Part shown: positions 1 to 8,570 of the stretch, piece after piece
Numbering within the stretch: the stretch's first letter is position 1
How the letters are laid out: every line of letters begins with the position of its first letter
Source of the DNA: Candidatus Freyarchaeota archaeon
GTDB taxonomy: Archaea > Asgardarchaeota > Jordiarchaeia > Jordiarchaeales > Jordiarchaeaceae
DNA length: 64,000 bases
Direction of reading: 5' to 3'
Assembly (NCBI GenBank): GCA_030587365.1
Contig: JAUQZE010000041.1
Location: 37,370-101,369 of the forward strand
Made by a program: the position numbers and the translations under genes
The notes under the pieces: model-generated
The model's database searches: none
Seen by the model: the letters and a program-made list of their open reading frames with translations, nothing else
Told to the model about the DNA's origin: nothing

Positions 1-44
1 AATTTTCCAATCTCTCCACAACCACCCAAAACTGCGATACTCAT
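1..44 (-). CDS. N-terminus of a Rossmann-fold NAD(P)-binding protein, cut by the window edge
   Basis: Only about 14 codons are visible, starting at the ATG complementary to 42-44 and running off the left edge. They encode a hydrophobic strand followed by GGCGEIG, the glycine-rich turn of a dinucleotide-binding Rossmann fold. This pattern is common at the start of saccharopine dehydrogenase-like proteins. A GGTGTGGAT sequence just upstream could be the ribosome binding site. The family beyond 'Rossmann-like' cannot be decided from this piece. Confidence 0.5.
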   Translation of the reverse strand, partial: MSIAVLGGCGEIGK

Positions 45-224
45 ATCCACACCCCAAATCGGCTGAAAAGATATCATCTCATGTGATAACTTAATCAGTA
101 TTCCTCTTTTTATTGTTTTGTTCTAAAAAGTTTATGTTAACTTAGCGGAAGCTAAGGGAAGAGTTGGGGCAAACGTCTTTAAAGGAGTCAATTAATTGCT
201 TATCAAATTCTATTCATTCTCGAA

Positions 225-704
225 TCATTTCGCATAATCCGGCCTGAAACTTGTTTTTGTTAGGTTGCATTCACTAGTTGCAATGATATTCCCGTCCATA
301 TCGTGGATTTCCGCTGTTGCGTGTACAATTTTCCTCCCTTCGCGTGCGATACGTCCCTTAACTCGAACATTCTCGCCCACTTTTACCCTTCCTAAGTAGT
401 CTGCGTGAAAATCGATGCCTATCAAAAATCCTTCGTATCCTAGGGTTGCGCATACTATTCCAATGGTGTCATCCATTAGAGCGCATTGCATTCCGCCGTG
501 TAAAATTCCAGTAGGGTTAGCCATTTCGGGGCGAACAACGAATTCTAATTCCATCTCTCCGCGTTTGACATCTATGATAGTTCCATTTAACCATTTTGTA
601 AAGGGCGGAACAGGAAAATCTTTTAATTCTTTACCCTTCATTGCTATAAAGAATTCCACCATCTGCTCGGATCTTTTTTTAACTTCGTCCTGTTCGTTTG
701 GCAT
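225..704 (-). CDS. PaaI-type hotdog-fold thioesterase
   Basis: A 159-residue single-domain hotdog protein, probably an acyl-CoA thioesterase. The HGG turn at residues 69-71 followed by two Asp near 78-79 is the PaaI/YbgC-like active-site signature, and the length matches that family. The frame stays open another 17 codons upstream, but the ATG at 704 is preceded by GAGGGGAT, so this start is preferred over the one at 755. The acyl substrate cannot be told from sequence. It is monocistronic, with the QueG-like gene some 130 bp upstream on the same strand. Confidence 0.85.
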   Translation of the reverse strand: MPNEQDEVKKRSEQMVEFFIAMKGKELKDFPVPPFTKWLNGTIIDVKRGEMELEFVVRPEMANPTGILHGGMQCALMDDTIGIVCATLGYEGFLIGIDFHADYLGRVKVGENVRVKGRIAREGRKIVHATAEIHDMDGNIIATSECNLTKTSFRPDYAK

Positions 705-835
705 AGATATCCCCTCTATTATTTTTACACTTAAATTTCTAATGTTAATAAGCAACTAAAAAGTATTTTCATAGGACATTATAAAGATTTGAGCTAGAAA
801 ATAGTCAAACCGCTTTAATTGTTGATCTTTGTATC

Positions 836-1522
836 CTAAATTTTTCGAAGCCCCTTATGGTTAGGGCAGACCTTTCGACAAATGTTGCACGAGAGAACCC
901 ATCCACCGCCATCCGTGCGAGAGATAGAGCGTTCTCTGCAAAGTTTTTGATTAATGGTTACCCCATCAAGAGCATGTTGTGGGCATGAGTCTATGCACAA
1001 TGTGCATTCAGGAATACAGCCCTCATAAGAAGCAAGGGGGTCCTGCTCTAGATTTATGGATACCAGAATAGCACCGAGCCAGATCATGTTTCCATATTTA
1101 TCATTTATGAGAAGGGTGTTCTTTCCAATTACTCCAAGACCCGCTAGTTGCCCCGCATGTTTCAATGAGAGAATACCTCTCCCATGTTTTTTATCTGGAT
1201 CCCAGTATTCGTAAGGGTCAGCGGAAGGTATGGGAATTGATAGAATATCTTCTCTTTCTAGCCACTGGGATAGATGAAACGCGATTCCGTCTAGTTTATT
1301 CACCATCATGTTTCTTATGAAGGTGTATGGAACGTTAGTTCTTGCTTGGAGGGTGCTCAGGGGAAAATGGGATGCAAAGACGATCACTGACTTGCAATCA
1401 GGATAGATATCACAGGGATGGAAACCCTTTGGAGCATCTGCGAACCGGGCTACAGGAGCAATCCCACAGATATCTGCTCCTTCTTGAACTGCTCTCTCCT
1501 TAATTATTTTGGAAGTGATCAT
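836..1522 (-). CDS. Epoxyqueuosine reductase-like (QueG family) 4Fe-4S protein
   Basis: A 228-residue iron-sulfur protein resembling the QueG/COG1600 family. A CxxxCxxCxxxC motif (Cys169, 173, 176, 180), a lone Cys195 and CxxCxxxC (Cys212, 215, 219) can hold two 4Fe-4S clusters, as in QueG. The central segment around HGRGILSLKHAGQLAGLG (113-130) is the conserved cobalamin-side region of these proteins. It is much shorter than bacterial QueG (about 350 residues) and lacks the C-terminal HEAT-like part. Short archaeal homologues exist, and their substrate is not established. Queuosine synthesis itself is therefore not implied. Confidence 0.8.
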   Translation of the reverse strand: MITSKIIKERAVQEGADICGIAPVARFADAPKGFHPCDIYPDCKSVIVFASHFPLSTLQARTNVPYTFIRNMMVNKLDGIAFHLSQWLEREDILSIPIPSADPYEYWDPDKKHGRGILSLKHAGQLAGLGVIGKNTLLINDKYGNMIWLGAILVSINLEQDPLASYEGCIPECTLCIDSCPQHALDGVTINQKLCRERSISRTDGGGWVLSCNICRKVCPNHKGLRKI

Positions 1523-1599
1523 AGTCCAACCTCTGGGCTATTTGAGTGGTGCAGCCCTAAAAACATTGTTTTAAAAACTGCTTTGGACGTATCAATTGT

Positions 1600-1890
1600 A
1601 GTACTTTAATTTTACGGGCTGGGCGCCGTCCATATTGCACCCACTAGGGTTTAGGGCCGGAGACCGCTTAAGGGAGGCCCGCGTCTTCCAGAACTGAAGG
1701 AGGGAGGTAGATACAGAATCGAGCATAACAATCACGGGGTCGTCACAACTCGAAACATTTAGGTTCTCAAGGTTCTCCGATTCGGTGGAAGACGTAGGGA
1801 GCAATATGTTGAAGCCCACTGCGAGCTGAGGAACAGGAAGCGGGCATTCAGACCCGCCCGCATAACCTCAATCACCCCCTTCACTAACAA
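1600..1890. other. GC-rich non-coding stretch, possible scar of a mobile element
   Basis: Base composition rises sharply here compared with the AT-rich surroundings. No reading frame stays convincingly open: each frame carries stops and the translations look unlike known proteins. A short hairpin (GCGGG ... CCCGC) lies near 1838-1856. The general look, a GC-rich end with a short hairpin, recalls decayed right ends of IS200/IS605 (TnpB) elements, but no diagnostic TnpB motif is legible. The call of mobile-element scar is a guess. Confidence 0.25.
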
Positions 1891-1895
1891 GGAAC

Positions 1896-2024
1896 ATAGA
1901 GTCTTCTCAATTTATATCAACTCAAGATGAACTTGAATATCATTTATCAATGTTAAGACAAAGTTTAGATATTATAGAATCTCATGAAGGATGGAAATCT
2001 ACACTTAGAAGTATAGGTTTCTAA
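1896..2024 (+). pseudogene. C-terminal fragment of an unknown coding sequence
   Basis: An open frame of 42 residues without a clear start ends at TAA 2022-2024. Its translation is helical and protein-like (TQDELEYHLSMLRQSLD, then a Trp-Lys segment). It lies directly after the GC-rich stretch and looks like the tail of a gene whose front is missing. No family is recognised. Confidence 0.25.
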
Positions 2025-2147
2025 GAAAATGCCAAAATGGGAGATTATTAAAAAAAGGGAATGAAGCGAATTTGAACAAATAAACAAATTTATTAATTAT
2101 GTAATATTAAGAAAATTTGAACACATTATGAAGCTGGTTATGTTAAA

Positions 2148-2717
2148 ATGAAAGTACTTGCAATAAATGGTAGCCCTCGTCCAAGGGGAAATACCTTTCA
2201 GTTAATTGAAATGGTTTTTGACGCAATAAAAGAAGAAGATAATACAGTAGAAACTGAAATAATACAATTAGCGGGAAAAACAATAAACTCATGCTTGTCT
2301 TGTTTTCAATGCATTAAAAATAGAGATAATAAGTGTGCTCAAAAAGATGATCTTAATGAAATATACGCTAAAATGGTCGAAGCAGATGCAATTATACTTG
2401 CAGCACCAGTATATTTTGGTGATGCTACAGGAAAAATGAGATGTTTTATTGAGAGAGCAGGTTTTGTCGCTACGGCAAATGATAGACCATTAACAAGAAA
2501 AATTGGTGCCGCAGTCGTAGCAAAAAGGAGGCAAGGTGGAATTCAAGCTTTAAATACGATGAATTTCTTTTTTTATATAAGCGGGATGATTATTGTAGGT
2601 TATGGTATAGGAATTGGTACATTTCCTGGTGAAGTTCAAAACGATTCTGAAGGAAAAACAGATATGAAGATGCTGGGAAAAGATATTGCGTGGCTTTTAA
2701 ATAAAATTCATAATTAA
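2148..2717 (+). CDS. Iron-sulfur flavoprotein, NADPH-dependent FMN reductase family
   Basis: A 189-residue flavodoxin-fold protein. The phosphate-binding loop NGSPRPRGNT (7-16) and the APVYF segment (around 84-88) mark the NADPH-dependent FMN reductase superfamily. Cys49, 52, 55 and 63 form the compact C-x2-C-x2-C-x7-C cluster motif of archaeal and clostridial iron-sulfur flavoproteins (Isf). Isf carries one 4Fe-4S cluster and FMN and passes electrons, in methanogens from ferredoxin toward O2 or peroxide. The gene is more AT-rich than its neighbours and sits alone, which may point to recent arrival. The electron partner is unknown. Confidence 0.85.
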   Translation: MKVLAINGSPRPRGNTFQLIEMVFDAIKEEDNTVETEIIQLAGKTINSCLSCFQCIKNRDNKCAQKDDLNEIYAKMVEADAIILAAPVYFGDATGKMRCFIERAGFVATANDRPLTRKIGAAVVAKRRQGGIQALNTMNFFFYISGMIIVGYGIGIGTFPGEVQNDSEGKTDMKMLGKDIAWLLNKIHN

Positions 2718-2866
2718 TTTTTTTGTAACTTTAAAAATAAATAAATTATTAGAGAGCAGGAAGTCCACTAAAAGGATATGCAAGATATAATCTAGGGTGT
2801 AGAACATTGGTTTTTATCGATACGTGGGGTGGCACCTCAAAATGTTATTACTTCTAAAGGGATTTT

Positions 2867-4105
2867 TTATGTGAAGCAGTATTTTGTTTTGCTGTATTCT
2901 TTTTTGAATTGGATTACTTCTTCTCTTACTTTTTCGGGTTTTTCACCTTTTATTATTACTCTGGTTATTAGGTTAGCGATGTGTTCCATTTCGCTTTCAT
3001 TCATTCCGGTTCTGGTGCATTCTTGGACTCCTAGTCGGATGCCTGAAGGATCATCAGTGTCTTCGTTATTGTCCCAGGGTAGGAGGTTTTTGTTGCAGAT
3101 TATGTTTGCTCTTTCAAGTGTTTCAGCTACGGTTTTCCCACCCTCGTTTTCTCTCACGTCAACTACCACTTGGTGGGACTCTGTGAAACCCTTATGTTCG
3201 CAGAGAACCTTGAAGCCCATTTCGTATAGGCTGCTGGCTAGTTTCTTGGAGTTCTTCACTGTCTGATCCGCGTATTTTTCTCCGAACTCCAGCATCTCAA
3301 TTAGGGTTATTGCCAGGGAGGGAAGTCGGAATAGGTGGTGATTGGAAATCAGTCCCGGTAGAATGGCTTGTGCCACTTGCTTTGATATCTTTTCGTTGTC
3401 CGTATAAACCATGCCGCCCTGAGGGCCGGGAAATGTTTTGTGGCTTGATGAGGCGACCACGTCGGCTCCCTCTCTCAGGGGGTCTTGAAATCTCTTTCCT
3501 GCAATCAGTCCTAAAACGTGGGCTGCGTCATACAAAATTTTGGTGTCGTCTAATACTTCTTTAATCTCTTTTACTGGATGGGGGAACAGAAACAGGCTTC
3601 CTCCTAGTACGACTAGTTTGATTTTCTCCTTTTTGACTTTTTTTAATTTTTCTGCATCAATGTTCATTTCTTTGGAGTCGAATGGCATGTTTAGGGTTTT
3701 TAGGCCTCTTACTCCTGCGGTTCCAACTATGGAGTGGCTGATGTGTCCTCCATCAGGAATTTTCAGGTTTGCTATTTTGTCTCCGGGTTCGGTTAGGGCT
3801 GCGAAAACACAGAGATTCGCAATCATTCCGGATATTGGTCGGGGATCGTAATGTTTGCATCGGAAGAGTTTATTGCCCAAATCTATTACTAGGGTTTCTA
3901 TCTCATCCACGTACTTTGTTCCTTGATAGTGTCTTTTGTAGGGTAAGCCTTCGGCGTAGCGGTGCATCATATCGGAACTAAAAACTTCTATGGCTAGAGG
4001 ACTCATTATGTTCTCGCTTGCGATTAGATTTATGCATTCCTTTTTTCTCCAAGTGTCCTGTTTCTCTACTACTTCCAGAACTTTCAGAAGCTGTTGCTTG
4101 CACAT
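2867..4105 (-). CDS. glyA: Serine hydroxymethyltransferase
   Basis: A 412-residue PLP enzyme that interconverts serine and glycine with a pterin one-carbon carrier. The family landmarks are present: the LIASEN start (27-32), the RYAEGLPYKRHYQG region (49-62), the PLP-binding Asp193 and His196, and the Schiff-base Lys223 in SSHKTFPGPQGG. Length and motif order match archaeal SHMT. In archaea the carrier is tetrahydromethanopterin or tetrahydrofolate; sequence alone does not say which. It is transcribed alone, with a 500-bp intergenic gap downstream of its 5' end. Confidence 0.95.
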   Translation of the reverse strand: MCKQQLLKVLEVVEKQDTWRKKECINLIASENIMSPLAIEVFSSDMMHRYAEGLPYKRHYQGTKYVDEIETLVIDLGNKLFRCKHYDPRPISGMIANLCVFAALTEPGDKIANLKIPDGGHISHSIVGTAGVRGLKTLNMPFDSKEMNIDAEKLKKVKKEKIKLVVLGGSLFLFPHPVKEIKEVLDDTKILYDAAHVLGLIAGKRFQDPLREGADVVASSSHKTFPGPQGGMVYTDNEKISKQVAQAILPGLISNHHLFRLPSLAITLIEMLEFGEKYADQTVKNSKKLASSLYEMGFKVLCEHKGFTESHQVVVDVRENEGGKTVAETLERANIICNKNLLPWDNNEDTDDPSGIRLGVQECTRTGMNESEMEHIANLITRVIIKGEKPEKVREEVIQFKKEYSKTKYCFT

Positions 4106-4638
4106 GTTTCATTTCTCCAATAAAAGAGTAGTGAGACTAAATGGAATAGATATTAAAAATATATCTCTTATAGAAATATGCTAAATCAACGGTTGTAATT
4201 AATTAAAAATATAAGGTTTCAGAATAACATCTTCCTAGTTTATAATAGATGATGAAACCGGATAATGGCTTCATTAATTTTTAAAAAGAGGTTTTTTCAA
4301 GAAAAAGCAGATTGCACCTTATATTTATATTACGTGGGGATCGAATATCCGGTTTTATCTAAATAAAAAATAATATCGTTCTAAGACTGCTTTTAGCGGA
4401 GTTGACCAGAATAAGGATATTTTAAATTTCATCTATCCATGCGACAGAATGAGGACATTACTCTGGTCAATTTTTCCGCAAGCATCTTAGGATTTTGATT
4501 GATTTACGGTTAACCTTAAGCTTCTTTGAATGATATGATAATTCTATTGGTTTGCAACTACTACTCTATCTACTTTTAGCGGACCTTTTCTGTTTCCGTT
4601 TTTTAGAGGTGGACTATTGTTTGTAAAAATAAGTATTT
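4106..4638. other. AT-rich intergenic region with inverted repeat and duplicated flank
   Basis: No gene is visible. The right part of the glyA 5' side presumably holds its promoter. The segment 4396-4479 holds an inverted repeat (separate entry). The segment about 4495-4550 resembles the sequences just 3' of the two longin-like genes (5800-5850 and 8520-8575): all share ATGATATGATAATT or a close variant. It is read as the left flank of a third, altered copy of that cassette. Confidence 0.5.
4396..4479. repeat. Long imperfect inverted repeat (hairpin)
   Basis: The left arm begins GCGGA and continues TTGACCAGAATAA. The right arm, read backwards, gives GCGGA and TTGACCAGAGTAA with a few extra bases between. 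The arms pair over roughly 18 bases around a loop of about 40 nt. It could be a small RNA, a protein-binding palindrome or a MITE remnant. No flanking target duplication was seen. Confidence 0.45.
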
Positions 4639-4866
4639 TTATTTAGCTAGTTTTAATATGTCGTTTCGGTTATACTGATTAAAATTTCCGCAGTTATTAC
4701 AGATGAATCCTCTTGTATAACATTCCTCACACTCGCAGTTTAATTTGTTATAGGTTAGACATTTTTTACAAATCGCGTAGATGATTTCCATACACGAATC
4801 TCCTGTGTATTTTTTATGGTTGTCCCGAATTGTTTGGGAAGACTTCTTTTCTGGTTCAAATGTCAT
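4639..4866 (-). CDS. Small Cys-rich zinc-ribbon-like protein
   Basis: A predicted 75-residue protein of unknown function. Its C-terminal half has four Cys pairs: ICKKC, CECEEC and CNNC, compatible with two zinc knuckles. The frame continues upstream to 4914. The DNA from about 4864 onward, however, is homologous to non-coding sequence in front of the longin-like gene at 9104, so the ATG at 4866 is preferred. An internal ATG 25 codons later is also possible. It occupies the position that longin-like genes hold in the two sister cassettes. Confidence 0.5.
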   Translation of the reverse strand: MTFEPEKKSSQTIRDNHKKYTGDSCMEIIYAICKKCLTYNKLNCECEECYTRGFICNNCGNFNQYNRNDILKLAK

Positions 4867-5065
4867 AGAGAGAAGTGGGACATTTCTTGAGGAATAATTT
4901 CCTTCGCTGTCCAACCCTTTAATGTGGATGTATCTATTTTAATTGACGAAAAACTATTTAATAAATATTCCTTATATAATTTATTACTATTCTGATAAAA
5001 TTCATTATAAATTATACGTTTTAACGGCAATTACACAATATTCTAATAATTTTAACAAAAAACTC
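4864..5065. repeat. Cassette flank, copy 1
   Basis: This non-coding segment matches two others. CATTTCTTGAGGAA at 4881-4894 recurs at 9176-9189. AAAAACTATTTAATAAA at 4950-4966 recurs at 6464-6480, and TTCATTATAAATTATACG at about 5001-5018 recurs at 6517-6534. In copies 2 and 3 this block lies upstream of a longin-like gene and presumably contains its promoter. Here it lies upstream of the zinc-ribbon gene. Confidence 0.6.
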
Positions 5066-5107
5066 CATAATCGGTATAGTATTTTTATGACTTCCCAGAA
5101 ACGAGAA

Positions 5108-5269
5108 TCAGGAAGAAATGGTTCTCCTTAAACCTCTATCGTCAGCGGGTATAGCCTCTAATTTTTGCATTCCTCTAACCATAGTCATTTCCGCTGTCCA
5201 ACCCCCGATTCCCCGTATTTCACTAAGTTCATTAATAATTTCGTTTATATCCTCATAGCTTTTTCTTTC
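5108..5269 (-). pseudogene. Fragment of an HhH-GPD DNA glycosylase (AlkA type)
   Basis: An open frame of 53 codons, with no start and overlapping the 3' end of the next gene by 25 bp. It reads SYEDINEIINELSEIRGIGG, then WTAEMTMVRG, then PADDRGLRR. This is the helix-hairpin-helix and catalytic Asp region (IRGIGxWTAEM ... PADDxGLRR) of 3-methyladenine DNA glycosylase II. The N-terminal half and the C-terminal WxPYRxxA segment are missing. It is a gene remnant. Confidence 0.8.
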
Positions 5270-5691
5270 TCAAGTTCTTTGGGTTTCGGAATTGTTGTAC
5301 CCGGTTCTGGTCCCAATTCTTGTTGCATTGTTTTTTCTGTTTCTTTGTCTGTTGATATGGTGAGCCAGAGTACTGTGTCTACATTTCTCGTCTGCGTGTG
5401 TTTTGTACACTTGAGTGTGAGCTGGGTTTCCTTATTTCCTTCCTTTACCTTGAAGTCCTCGAGGGGCATTCCACATCGACACTTGTATATGCTGTTTTTG
5501 AGATATCCGATCCACTTGTGCTCCTGATCCATTGGGAGTTTCAGGTCGAAGGAGTGTCCTTTGAGACATTTTCCCGAAATTAAGGCAAAATCTTTTCTTA
5601 CCTTCGAATCAGTTGCTACTCTCGGATTCCTACATTCTATACACGTAAAGACATCCGCATATTCGCCAGCCATACTTTCCATCTCACTCAC
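5245..5691 (-). CDS. Hypothetical protein with zinc-binding Cys pairs
   Basis: A protein of about 148 residues and no recognised family. CIEC (17-20), CLKGH, CRC and CTKH provide enough Cys/His for one or two zinc ribbons. The last 30 residues are charged and low in complexity (EPGTTIPKPKELEKEKA). Starts at Met1, Met4 or Met7 are all possible. Its 3' end runs into the AlkA remnant, so the present C-terminus may itself have been created by that rearrangement. Confidence 0.6.
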   Translation of the reverse strand: MSEMESMAGEYADVFTCIECRNPRVATDSKVRKDFALISGKCLKGHSFDLKLPMDQEHKWIGYLKNSIYKCRCGMPLEDFKVKEGNKETQLTLKCTKHTQTRNVDTVLWLTISTDKETEKTMQQELGPEPGTTIPKPKELEKEKAMRI

Positions 5692-5824
5692 ATTGCTTTT
5701 TTTGTAGTTTAGCGATAAAAATATTGTTTTCGAGATATTTAAGGATTAAGTTTATGACACTTTTAAACTGCTTAATCTATGCGGTTTCCTATCCAAGAAA
5801 TCGTAATCAAGCCTAAAGGCTTCT

Positions 5825-6382
5825 TTAAATGGTATGATAATTCAACAGTAAAGATGAGGAATTCTTCTTTTGGTAATCCCTGATTTTTGTTTTACACAAC
5901 GCCATGGAGACAAGATTACAATCGAGACCCTCCACCGACTCACCATCACATTCACAAATGTGTTTAAGCAGTTTTTTACTTATGTAAGGACAGGGAATTC
6001 GTGACAACTCATCAATTATTAAGTCACCCACAATCCTATTAATATCATTGGGATCCGCAAAAAACTTTTCAAACAACTCCTTAGTTTCTCCCACAATCTT
6101 CAATATGCAATCCTGAACCTCTTCAACAAGCCCCGGCTTCTCAGCGTCGGTTACCAGAATCAGATACCATTCCTTTTCCTCTGTAGAAAAAGGCTTAATG
6201 TAAGCGTTCATGTTTTGAAAGGAAATGGATTTTGGTGCTTCCCCCGTAACCTCTTTCCAGAACATCTGGGAGGCGGTGAAAATTCCCGCGATTAGGTCGG
6301 GGTCTGCCTCAATAGAGCCCAGTTTTAGGCTCAGTGGGCAAAGTCCGTTATTATTTATTATGTATATGTTGTGTATGACCAT
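5825..6382 (-). CDS. Longin/roadblock-like domain protein, copy 1
   Basis: A predicted 185-residue cytosolic protein. The first 100 residues (HNIYIINNNGLCPLSLK at the start, then DLIAGIFTASQ and WYLILVTD) have the strand-strand-helix layout of longin/profilin-like sensor domains, which bind small GTPases in archaea and eukaryotes. The C-terminal part has conserved Cys (PCPYISKKLL, CECDGE, DCNL, LCKTK). By hand alignment about 45 of 177 positions differ from the gene at 8571-9104. The ATG at 6382 follows AGGTGAGTACA and matches the start of the sister copy. An extra LLLNYHTI tail is unique to this copy. The function is not known. Confidence 0.65.
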   Translation of the reverse strand: MVIHNIYIINNNGLCPLSLKLGSIEADPDLIAGIFTASQMFWKEVTGEAPKSISFQNMNAYIKPFSTEEKEWYLILVTDAEKPGLVEEVQDCILKIVGETKELFEKFFADPNDINRIVGDLIIDELSRIPCPYISKKLLKHICECDGESVEGLDCNLVSMALCKTKIRDYQKKNSSSLLLNYHTI

Positions 6383-6439
6383 TGTACTCACCTGGGTTTA
6401 CTTTAAGTTGTTTTAATTGATTGGGTGAAACTTGTTTTA

Positions 6440-6600
6440 CACCACTTTTTATTTCTATTTGTGAAAAACTATTTAATAAAAATATCCGTTATGATTTATT
6501 GTTATTTTAGTAGATTTCATTATAAATTATACGGGTTAATGGAAATTGCAATATTCTTTATAATTTAAAAAGATTCCACAATTAGTAAAAAATGGCAAGC
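6440..6600. repeat. Cassette flank, copy 2
   Basis: This segment matches copy 1 over GAAAAACTATTTAATAAA (6463-6480), TTCATTATAAATTATACG (6517-6534) and the following GGxAATT ... CAATATTCT stretch. It lies upstream of the longin-like gene copy 1 and is AT-rich, so it probably holds that gene's promoter. It also forms the 5' region of the oppositely oriented NAD synthetase gene. Confidence 0.6.
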
Positions 6601-6792
6601 ATATTCTTAGACTGGAAGAAAGGAAACTTGAGATATTAGCTCTTAAGCGAAAGCCCAAAAATAACCCTTAAAAAAGCTCTAAGAAGAAAATCTTAGTTTA
6701 GAGGTAATTTATTTTAAAAAAGTAATTTATCGTAGTTTGAACCTTTGCATCTAAAAATAAAAGCCGAGTATACGCTTTGAGAGGTGCTTTAC

Positions 6793-8463
6793 TTGAAAAT
6801 TGCGATGGCTCAAATAAATTCTACCGTGGGAGATTTAGAGGGAAACGTAGAGAAGATAAAAAAGTTCATAGATGATGCATATAGGTACAAGGTTGATCTG
6901 GTAGTGTTTCCGGAACTGGCTGTCCCCGGTTATCCACCTCAGGATTTGTTGCTTGAGAAAGCATTTGTGGAAAAGAACAAGGAGTTACTTTTGAAATTAA
7001 TCGAACAAAATAATGTTGACATGGCTGGAATAATTGGCTTCGTCGATTATAAAGGAAAAAAGCTGTACAACGCTGCAGCCATTTTTCGCCGAAATAGGAT
7101 TGTTGGTGTAGTCTACAAAACTCTTTTGCCGACGTATGATGTGTTTGACGAGGACAGATACTTCGAACCACTAAAAGAAGAGGAGATTAAGCCCATATCA
7201 ATGCGCGCCAATGGTGAGAAACTCAATCTTGGTGTAGAAATTTGCGAAGACCTCTGGGATGAAAGTTATGACATAAAAGTTACCGATCTACTTGCAGAGA
7301 GAGGAGCGAACTTGATTGTTAATATTTCTGCTTCTCCTTTTTATGTCGGAAAGAGGTTTGAGAGAGAAAGACTGCTAAGAGAGAAGTCTACCAAAAATAG
7401 GATTCCATTTTTTTATGCGAATCTGGTTGGTGGGCAGGATGAACTGGTCTTTGATGGGCAAAGCCTTGCAGTGGATAGCTCTGGTAATTTGATAGCCATT
7501 GGTAAACAATTCGAGGAGGATTTAGTAATAACTCAAATTGACCTAAATAAAGGTAGTGCTGAGAAAGTAAAGCCTCCGCCTTATCATAAAGAAAAAGAAA
7601 TGTTTGAAGCCTTAGTGTTAGGAATACGTGACTATTTTAGAAAAACTGGTTTTGAGAAAGCCGTCGTTGGTATGAGTGGGGGAATCGATTCATCACTCAC
7701 AACCTGCATAGCGGTTGAAGCTTTGGGCAGAGAGAATGTTGTCGGCGTTTCTATGCCTTCCAAGTTTTCTAGCGGGCACAGCAAAGAGGATGCTCAGAAA
7801 TTGGCTGAAAATCTCGGGATATGCTTTGTTCGTGTTCCTATTCAGGAAATTGTAGACGCTTATCATAGAGTCTTGGAAGACCCTTTGGAGGAAATAAGAA
7901 AATACTTCGGAGTGACAAAAGAAAGTGACGATTCAGTTGCCGATGAAAATATTCAGCCCAGAGCTAGGGGAAATTGTTTAATGGATATATCTAATCGGCT
8001 GAAAGATTTGAAAATATTAGTCCTGAATACGGGGAATAAGACTGAGCTAGCTCTTGGTTATTGCACTCTATATGGAGATATGACTGGGGGAATCGGAGCC
8101 ATTGGTGACGTGAGCAAGCTTGAGGTCTATAAATTAGCAAGATATGTGAATGAAAAAGAGGGTAGAGTAATAGTACCTGAGAATGTTTTTAAGAAAAAGC
8201 CCTCGGCGGAGCTTAAGGAAGGGCAGTTCGATCCTTTCGATTTTGAAATTGTTAGCCCATTAGTAGATGAGATCATAGAGAATAGGAGAAGTAAACAAGA
8301 ATTAATCGATATGAACTACCCTAAGGAAGTTGTGGAAGATACTTATAGAAGGATTAGAAGAGCGGAGTATAAAAGATGGCAGGCTCCACCTTGCATAAAG
8401 ATTACACCAAAAGCGTTTGGCATAGGATGGAAAATGCCCATAGTCAATAGGTATAAGGGATGA
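6793..8463 (+). CDS. nadE: Glutamine-dependent NAD+ synthetase
   Basis: A 556-residue two-domain enzyme that amidates nicotinic acid adenine dinucleotide with glutamine nitrogen. The N-terminal nitrilase-fold glutaminase has the Glu41, Lys109, Cys151 triad (FPELAVPG, YKTLLPTYDVFDE, EICEDLWDE). The C-terminal synthetase has the ATP pyrophosphatase loop SGGIDSS (295-301) and the NTGNKTELALGY segment. The TTG at 6793 lies six bases after GAGGTG and is preferred to the upstream GTG at 6784. The gene is enclosed by two direct copies of a longin-like cassette transcribed the other way. Confidence 0.95.
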   Translation: MKIAMAQINSTVGDLEGNVEKIKKFIDDAYRYKVDLVVFPELAVPGYPPQDLLLEKAFVEKNKELLLKLIEQNNVDMAGIIGFVDYKGKKLYNAAAIFRRNRIVGVVYKTLLPTYDVFDEDRYFEPLKEEEIKPISMRANGEKLNLGVEICEDLWDESYDIKVTDLLAERGANLIVNISASPFYVGKRFERERLLREKSTKNRIPFFYANLVGGQDELVFDGQSLAVDSSGNLIAIGKQFEEDLVITQIDLNKGSAEKVKPPPYHKEKEMFEALVLGIRDYFRKTGFEKAVVGMSGGIDSSLTTCIAVEALGRENVVGVSMPSKFSSGHSKEDAQKLAENLGICFVRVPIQEIVDAYHRVLEDPLEEIRKYFGVTKESDDSVADENIQPRARGNCLMDISNRLKDLKILVLNTGNKTELALGYCTLYGDMTGGIGAIGDVSKLEVYKLARYVNEKEGRVIVPENVFKKKPSAELKEGQFDPFDFEIVSPLVDEIIENRRSKQELIDMNYPKEVVEDTYRRIRRAEYKRWQAPPCIKITPKAFGIGWKMPIVNRYKG

Positions 8464-8570
8464 TACCGTAAAAGGAGAGTTTCCGAGTTATCTTATACCA
8501 AAAATTTGGACCGATATGTTTGTACCGGCATTTATTAAGGTGAGGATGAATGGTATGATAATTTCAATAG

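Noticed and set aside
1592..1819. 75-codon minus-strand frame in the GC-rich stretch
   Set aside because: No ribosome binding site and a composition driven by GC content; the stretch is better seen as a scar.
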